From positions 1 to 6,670 of the forward strand of contig JAURAE010000072.1 in assembly GCA_030829675.1 (NCBI GenBank): DNA of 6,670 nt, written 5' to 3'. Each line of letters begins with the position of its first letter. Positions within the stretch are counted from its first letter, which is position 1. This DNA is from Schleiferiaceae bacterium. Lineage in GTDB: Bacteria > Bacteroidota > Bacteroidia > Flavobacteriales > Schleiferiaceae. Below the pieces are notes generated by a model, which saw only the letters and a list, made by a program, of their open reading frames with translations, was not told the DNA's origin and did not search any database. Of the stretch, positions 4,583-6,670 are shown piece after piece. The translations under genes were made by a program, and so were the position numbers.

Positions 4583-6670
4583 ATGAAGCGCATTTTAGTA
4601 TCGCTCGTTGCCCTGGCCACCCTTGGCCTCTCGGCACAAAATGTAAACACTTCGAAATTCAGACAATTAGGCCAGGAGCTTCCTACTCCAAACGTCTACC
4701 GTACCGCTTCGGGCGCGCCGGGTCATGAATATTACCAGCAGCAGGCAGATTACGACATGTCCATTACCTTGGACGATGAAACCCAGCGTATTTACGGTGA
4801 GGAAACCATCACCTACACGAACAACAGTCCCGATGAGCTTCGCTATTTGTGGGTCCAATTAGACCAAAACATGCGCGCTCAAAACAGCATGACGCAGCAA
4901 ATCCAAACGGGCGGCATCTTTAACGACCGTACCGGAACGCCACAGACGGCGTTCAATCAATTAAAGAACAGCCAGTTCTATGATTTTGACGGCGGCTTCA
5001 AACTAGATTACGTACAAACTACTTCAGGCAGCAACTTGCGCTACACCATCAACAATACCATGATGCGTGTGGACCTACCTTCACCATTGCGCAAGGGCCA
5101 GTCGTTCAGCTTCAAGATCAAATGGTGGTTCAATATCAACGACCGTATGGATATTGGTGGCCGTTCGGGTTACGAATACTTTGAAGAGGATGATAATTAC
5201 CTCTACACCATTGCTCAGTTCTTCCCTCGCATGGCCGTGTACAACGACGTTGAAGGATGGCAGAATAAACAATTCCTAGGACAAGGGGAGTTTACCTTGC
5301 CATTTGGTGATTACAAGGTGAGCATTACCGTACCGACGGACCACATAGTAGCGTCTACCGGTACATTGACGAACGCTTCACGCGTGTTGACCTCTACACA
5401 GCGTGCCCGTTTGGCCAAGGCGGAGAAGAGCTTTGACGATCCTGTGATCATCGTGACGCAAGACGAAGCCATTGAAGCGGAGCAGAACAAAGCAAAAAGC
5501 ACTAAGACTTGGGTTTTCGAAGCCGAAAATGTGCGCGATTTCGCTTTTGCCACGTCGCGCAAGTTCATTTGGGATGCACAGGCCGTTGATATTAACGGTA
5601 AAACCACGATGGCGATGAGCTATTACCCGAAAGAAGGAAATCCATTGTGGGAGCAGTACTCTACGCGAGTAGTGGCACACACTCTTAAGGTATATAGCAA
5701 GTTCACCGTGGATTACCCGTACGAAAAAGCCATCTCGGTTCATACGAAGTGGATCGGAATGGAATACCCGATGATTTGTTTCAACGGTGGCCGTCCAGAG
5801 GCCGATGGTACCTACAGCGAAGGCACGAAATACGGTATGATTGGGGTGATCATTCACGAAGTAGGTCACAACTTCTTCCCTATGATCATTAACTCAGACG
5901 AACGCCAATGGACTTGGATGGACGAAGGTTTGAACACCTTTGTACAGTACTTGACAGAGCAGGAATGGGATCACGAGTACCCATCACGTCGTGGACCGGC
6001 GCACAAGATTGTGCCTTATATGAGTGGTCCAAAAGAGGAGATGGTGCCTATTATGACCAATTCTGAAAGCGTACTTCAGTTTGGTAATAACGCCTACGGC
6101 AAGCCGGCTACAGCATTGAATATTCTTCGCGAAACCGTCATGGGTCGTGAACTGTTCGACTACGCATTTAAGGAGTATAGCCGTCGCTGGGCATTCAAAC
6201 ACCCGTCTCCGGCAGATTTCTTCCGTACTATGGAGGATGCGTCCGGTGTAGATTTGGATTGGTTTTGGCGCGGGTGGTTCTACACCACCGACCACGTGGA
6301 CATCGCCTTGAAGGACGTACAGTGGTACCAGATGTCTACGCAGAACCCAGATATTGAAAAGCCTTTCCAAGAAGCAAAAGCAGAAGAAGCGGATGCTCAT
6401 ATCGGTAAACCTCGCAATAGTGTCATTCGCACCATGGTGGATGAAGTGCCAGAAACGCGTGATTTCTACAACTCATACAATCCATATGCTGTGAGTGAAG
6501 CAGACCGCGAGGCCTACAAGCGCTACCGCGATGGCTTGACCGCTGAAGAAGCGGCAATGTTGGACGCAGATCACCATTTCTACGGTCTGACTTTTGAAAA
6601 TCAAGGAGGTCTGATCATGCCATTGGTGTTGCGATTCACCTTGGAGGATGGGCAAGAAGAGGTTGTTCGC
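4583..6670 (+). CDS. Secreted M1-family zinc metallopeptidase (C-terminus cut by window)
   Basis: The frame is open for 696 codons to the right edge. The signal peptide MKRILVSLVALATLGLSA is cut before Gln19. The N-terminal beta-saddle of M1 enzymes spans about 45-290. The catalytic domain carries the zinc site HEVGH (His425, Glu426, His429) with the third ligand Glu448 exactly 18 residues further on in WMDEGLNTF. The substrate-anchoring GxMEN motif appears as IGMEY (391-395), keeping Met393 and Glu394. Tyr505 in NAYGKPA is the likely transition-state tyrosine. WFWRGWFYTTDHVDIAL from 560 closes the catalytic part. After it come a charged helical stretch (about 593-660) and a new beta-strand region (FYGLTFENQGGLIMPLVLRF). 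The enzyme should remove N-terminal residues from peptides in the envelope or outside the cell, which is inferred from the family. No Shine-Dalgarno precedes the ATG. It is last of the visible operon after the HupE-like gene. Confidence 0.95.
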   Translation, partial: MKRILVSLVALATLGLSAQNVNTSKFRQLGQELPTPNVYRTASGAPGHEYYQQQADYDMSITLDDETQRIYGEETITYTNNSPDELRYLWVQLDQNMRAQNSMTQQIQTGGIFNDRTGTPQTAFNQLKNSQFYDFDGGFKLDYVQTTSGSNLRYTINNTMMRVDLPSPLRKGQSFSFKIKWWFNINDRMDIGGRSGYEYFEEDDNYLYTIAQFFPRMAVYNDVEGWQNKQFLGQGEFTLPFGDYKVSITVPTDHIVASTGTLTNASRVLTSTQRARLAKAEKSFDDPVIIVTQDEAIEAEQNKAKSTKTWVFEAENVRDFAFATSRKFIWDAQAVDINGKTTMAMSYYPKEGNPLWEQYSTRVVAHTLKVYSKFTVDYPYEKAISVHTKWIGMEYPMICFNGGRPEADGTYSEGTKYGMIGVIIHEVGHNFFPMIINSDERQWTWMDEGLNTFVQYLTEQEWDHEYPSRRGPAHKIVPYMSGPKEEMVPIMTNSESVLQFGNNAYGKPATALNILRETVMGRELFDYAFKEYSRRWAFKHPSPADFFRTMEDASGVDLDWFWRGWFYTTDHVDIALKDVQWYQMSTQNPDIEKPFQEAKAEEADAHIGKPRNSVIRTMVDEVPETRDFYNSYNPYAVSEADREAYKRYRDGLTAEEAAMLDADHHFYGLTFENQGGLIMPLVLRFTLEDGQEEVVR

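Noticed and set aside
5378..5869. Minus-strand open frame of 163 codons opposite the M1 peptidase gene
   Set aside because: It lies wholly antisense to a gene with intact catalytic motifs, shows no recognisable domain, and fits a shadow of biased codon use.
5984..6400. Minus-strand open frame of 138 codons opposite the M1 peptidase gene
   Set aside because: It is antisense to the conserved M1 C-terminal part, and its translation is rich in Cys, His and Arg with no family likeness.

Overview
The window reads as a gene-dense piece of a Bacteroidota chromosome, most likely from the order Flavobacteriales. Three things point there. None of the seven starts has a Shine-Dalgarno sequence. A TAnnTTTG-type -7 box can be seen. 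The gene neighbourhood DUF6702 - HupE/UreJ-like membrane protein - M1 metallopeptidase is one I associate with that group. The genus cannot be named from the sequence alone. Nothing mobile, no CRISPR array and no RNA gene was found.

Layout: two gene groups diverge from a single point near 3475. Leftward (minus strand) the order is an exported sialidase-like beta-propeller protein (2187-3476), a cytoplasmic peptidase E (1486-2184), an exported barrel / coiled-coil / SPOR-domain protein (456-1472), then an intrinsic terminator (408-438), and after it the start of gpmI, the cofactor-independent phosphoglycerate mutase, which runs off the left edge (1-368). The first three genes are separated by 2 and 13 bases and probably form one transcript. 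gpmI probably has its own promoter, squeezed into the roughly 40 bases after the terminator. Rightward (plus strand) the order is a secreted DUF6702-like protein (3475-4008), a HupE/UreJ-type membrane protein (4009-4560, starting on the base after the previous stop) and a secreted M1 zinc metallopeptidase (4583 to the right edge, C-terminus missing). These three look like one operon.

How the genes may work together: the right-hand operon pairs an exported protein of unknown function with a predicted metal-transport-type membrane protein and a zinc peptidase in the cell envelope. A shared envelope role, perhaps involving metal handling, is a reasonable inference but is not shown by the sequence. 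The left-hand operon mixes envelope proteins with a cytosolic dipeptidase and has no obvious common pathway. gpmI is a housekeeping glycolysis gene.

The most notable structural points are the divergent start codons that share two bases (CATG at 3474-3477), leaving no intergenic promoter space; the AT-rich SPOR gene lying among GC-richer neighbours; and the OmpA-like architecture of that protein, with SPOR in place of an OmpA domain. No wholly new system is evident. The DUF6702-HupE-M1 cluster is the best candidate for an uncharacterised functional unit.
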